Assembly (NCBI RefSeq): GCF_020178975.1
Contig: NZ_JAHXBU010000041.1
Coordinates: forward strand, 107,101-171,100
Origin: Cesiribacter sp. SM1
GTDB lineage: Bacteria; Bacteroidota; Bacteroidia; Cytophagales; Cyclobacteriaceae
Direction of reading: 5' to 3'
DNA length: 64,000 nt
Position numbers and translations under genes: made by a program. The notes under the pieces were generated by a model, which saw only the letters and a list, made by a program, of their open reading frames with translations, was not told the DNA's origin and searched no databases. Positions 62,096-64,000 of the stretch are shown here, piece after piece (position 1 is the first letter of the stretch; each line of letters begins with the position of its first letter).

Positions 62096-64000
62096 TTACT
62101 GGTTCACAACAGGCTTCTTTACCTTATAAGCCTTAATGCTTTGCTGATTGATGCCGAAGAGCAGGGTGTTGTTGATGCTAAGGATGCTTCTGATGTCACC
62201 TTTGATCTTCAGGCCCGACTCTCTTTGCGGCACATAGCTGAAGCCTCCCTTGCCATCCCCCTGCAGCAGCATGCCATAAGAAGCATCATACCTGCCAAAC
62301 CTTAGCCTTGCCTCATGGATGTTGCCCCCCAGCACCACATCCTGCCTGCCATCTCCATTGTAGTCTGTCACTGCCATGGCATAAACAGGTGAGTACTGCA
62401 CCTCCAGGGGTAGCTCCTTTTCTCTGAACTTAGCTCCCGTACCTTCGAAGTAGGCTGTCTTCAGGTAATTGGCAGAGAGCCTGCCCACATCCTTCATCTC
62501 CTGCTGGCTGAAGATGCTGCCAATGGTAGCATCTGCATAGCTCTCGTAGCTGGTAAAGCGCGTGCGCAGCATCGAGATCTGGTCCAGCAGCTCGTCTCTG
62601 GTCACATAGGGATAGCTGCTGCCCTGGATGTAGAAGCACAGGATAGGATCTACTGATCCGTTCTCATCGAAGTCTTTGTAGTAGAGCTCTGCCGGCTGTC
62701 CTTCCTGCACCTTTACCTGTGTGTTCTCTCCCATGTTGCCAATGAGCAGGTCTGCTTTGCCATCTGCATTGAAGTCGCCCACCAGCAGCTTGTTCCACCA
62801 GCCGGTATAGCGCTTCTCAAAGTAGCTTTGGGTGTCGTCGGTGAGCTTTCCTTCTTTAGAAGAGTATACCTGTAGCGGCATCCACTCTCCTACTACAATG
62901 AGTTCTTTTGCGCCATCGCCATTGAGATCATGAAAAGCAGCATCGGTGACCATGCCCGGCTGCTGCAGCTGTGGCGCTACTGCTGCCGTTCTGTCACTGA
63001 ACTTTACCGCTGTTCCACTGCCTTCGTTGATGAGCACATAGCTCCTGGGTGCTTCAGGATATCTTCCCGGTATGACCCTTCCTCCTACAAACAGATCTTC
63101 TCTGCCATCGCCGTTAAGATCTGCTGCCCGTACCACTGATGTGCTGGTGAGCATAGGGGGCAGTGCATCTGCTTTAACAAAGCCTCCCCTGCCATCGCCC
63201 AGGTACAGGCGGTCCTGCAGCAGCTTATCTTCTGGCATAAAGTTACCATAACCTCCACTGCTGATGTAGAGGTCCTGCCTGCCATCTGCATTGGCATCAA
63301 AGAAAACAGCATCTGTGTCCTCACTGCCTGCATCCTCTGCAAAAGCAGCGACTGCTTTCTCTTTGAAGCTGCCCCCTTTCTGCTGCAGGTATAGCTTAGC
63401 TGCCTGGCCGGCGGCTCCGCCTATGAGCACATCCTCCAGGCCATCGGCATCTACATCTGCTTTTACCATACAGGGACCGGAGAATGAAAGCGGGTTCACC
63501 AACAGGGGCTGGCGCTTAAAGTCGTTGATGTTGCTCTTTGCCTGGGCATAGGCTATGGGTGATGCTACCTGCTGCAGGGCCGCAGGACTGGCTTTGGGAT
63601 AGCGATAAGTGGCACTGGCATGCTGCTCCTCCAGCACCAGCAGCTGGTTGGCTTTTACTGCTTCCAGCAGCTGTGTTTTGCCTGTGGGCCAGATGATGCG
63701 CAGCGAGTCTACTGCTGCCTCACTGCCAAGGCCAAAGTGCAGAAGCGGTGATACACTGGACTGGTAGCCCCTGTTGGGCATCTGCTCCTGGTACTGCTGC
63801 TTTCCTTTTGCCCACAGCTGCACCTTTGCCCCTATACCTGCTGTGTTGGCGCCTGCTCCCTTTAGCTGCAGCTGCAGGTAGTGGTGGTGGGAGCGCTGCT
63901 CACTGGCCCTGTTCTCGTAGATGAAGGCTGGCTTGTTGATGTTGTTTACCACCAGGTCCAGGTCGCCATCTCCATCCAAATCTGCATACACTGCTCCATT
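62096..64000 (-). CDS. FG-GAP/VCBS and ASPIC/UnbV lipoprotein, copy 2, cut by window edge
   Basis: The frame is open to the window end, so the N-terminus (about the first 500 residues if it matches copy 1) lies outside. The visible 634 residues match the equivalent part of copy 1 except for one change (VPQRESG against VPQGESG) and a different tail, KVKKPVVNQ against KLQGKKQAL. It contains the same UnbV domain and FG-GAP repeats. It is a recent tandem duplicate, offset by exactly 3630 bases from copy 1. The start codon and any signal peptide are not visible. Confidence 0.9.
   Translation of the reverse strand, partial: NGAVYADLDGDGDLDLVVNNINKPAFIYENRASEQRSHHHYLQLQLKGAGANTAGIGAKVQLWAKGKQQYQEQMPNRGYQSSVSPLLHFGLGSEAAVDSLRIIWPTGKTQLLEAVKANQLLVLEEQHASATYRYPKASPAALQQVASPIAYAQAKSNINDFKRQPLLVNPLSFSGPCMVKADVDADGLEDVLIGGAAGQAAKLYLQQKGGSFKEKAVAAFAEDAGSEDTDAVFFDANADGRQDLYISSGGYGNFMPEDKLLQDRLYLGDGRGGFVKADALPPMLTSTSVVRAADLNGDGREDLFVGGRVIPGRYPEAPRSYVLINEGSGTAVKFSDRTAAVAPQLQQPGMVTDAAFHDLNGDGAKELIVVGEWMPLQVYSSKEGKLTDDTQSYFEKRYTGWWNKLLVGDFNADGKADLLIGNMGENTQVKVQEGQPAELYYKDFDENGSVDPILCFYIQGSSYPYVTRDELLDQISMLRTRFTSYESYADATIGSIFSQQEMKDVGRLSANYLKTAYFEGTGAKFREKELPLEVQYSPVYAMAVTDYNGDGRQDVVLGGNIHEARLRFGRYDASYGMLLQGDGKGGFSYVPQRESGLKIKGDIRSILSINNTLLFGINQQSIKAYKVKKPVVNQ
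62123..64000. repeat. Long direct repeat, second copy (continues beyond the window)
   Basis: Second copy of the 1.88-kb repeat described at 58493. Its left edge lies within the CTTATAAG shared by both gene ends; the sequence to the left is unrelated. Its right edge is outside the window. Confidence 0.9.

Overview
The window looks like a chromosomal segment of a Bacteroidota member, most likely order Cytophagales. The evidence is a type IX secretion C-terminal domain, a TonB receptor paired with a DUF4249 lipoprotein, lipoproteins with alanine-cysteine lipoboxes, few Shine-Dalgarno sequences, and promoter-like elements of the TTG/TAnnTTTG type. No rRNA, CRISPR array, transposase, integrase or prophage gene was seen. 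The assignment to order is inference.

Layout. 1-2.8 kb: RNA modification (SpoU methyltransferase cut by the window edge, a class I methyltransferase, an RluA-type pseudouridine synthase). 2.9-11.2 kb: a four-gene minus-strand operon (Gfo/Idh/MocA oxidoreductase, ketose 3-epimerase-like TIM barrel, MFS transporter, large ThuA/PVC-type/cupredoxin lipoprotein) with a divergent AraC regulator; together it reads as uptake and redox/epimerase processing of an unusual sugar or cyclitol. 11.2-14.5 kb: a histidine kinase, then a methionine aminotransferase-like gene overlapping an omega-amidase-like gene. 14.5-25 kb: a T9SS FG-GAP protein coupled to a small unknown gene, murF, DUF2461, DUF4249 plus TonB receptor, and an AsmA-like protein. 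25.05-25.55 kb: a tRNA-Val array with two intact and two decayed copies, a promoter and a terminator. 25.5-30.4 kb: small enzymes and a cytochrome c/molybdenum hydroxylase/2Fe-2S operon. 30.8-42 kb: a TamB-like giant, a Nudix hydrolase, PAP2 phosphatase, ferredoxin plus reductase, pentapeptide-repeat and DUF72 proteins, and several unknowns.

42.3-52.3 kb is the least conventional region. Five plus-strand genes without signal peptides encode a predicted helical-toroid protein, a glycosidase family 1/RmlD-like reductase fusion, a glycosyltransferase, UDP-galactopyranose mutase and a clan-A glycosidase-like protein, interrupted by an opposite-strand PD-(D/E)XK-like gene. This looks like cytosolic synthesis or remodelling of a galactofuranose-containing glycan and is the best candidate here for an undescribed system. 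52.4-64 kb (minus strand) is an exported beta-glucan-type cluster: GH3 lipoprotein, GH9 cellulase, vanadium-haloperoxidase-like lipoprotein, and two nearly identical tandem FG-GAP/ASPIC-UnbV lipoproteins, the second cut by the window edge.

All functions are read from motifs and overall protein character. No database search was run.
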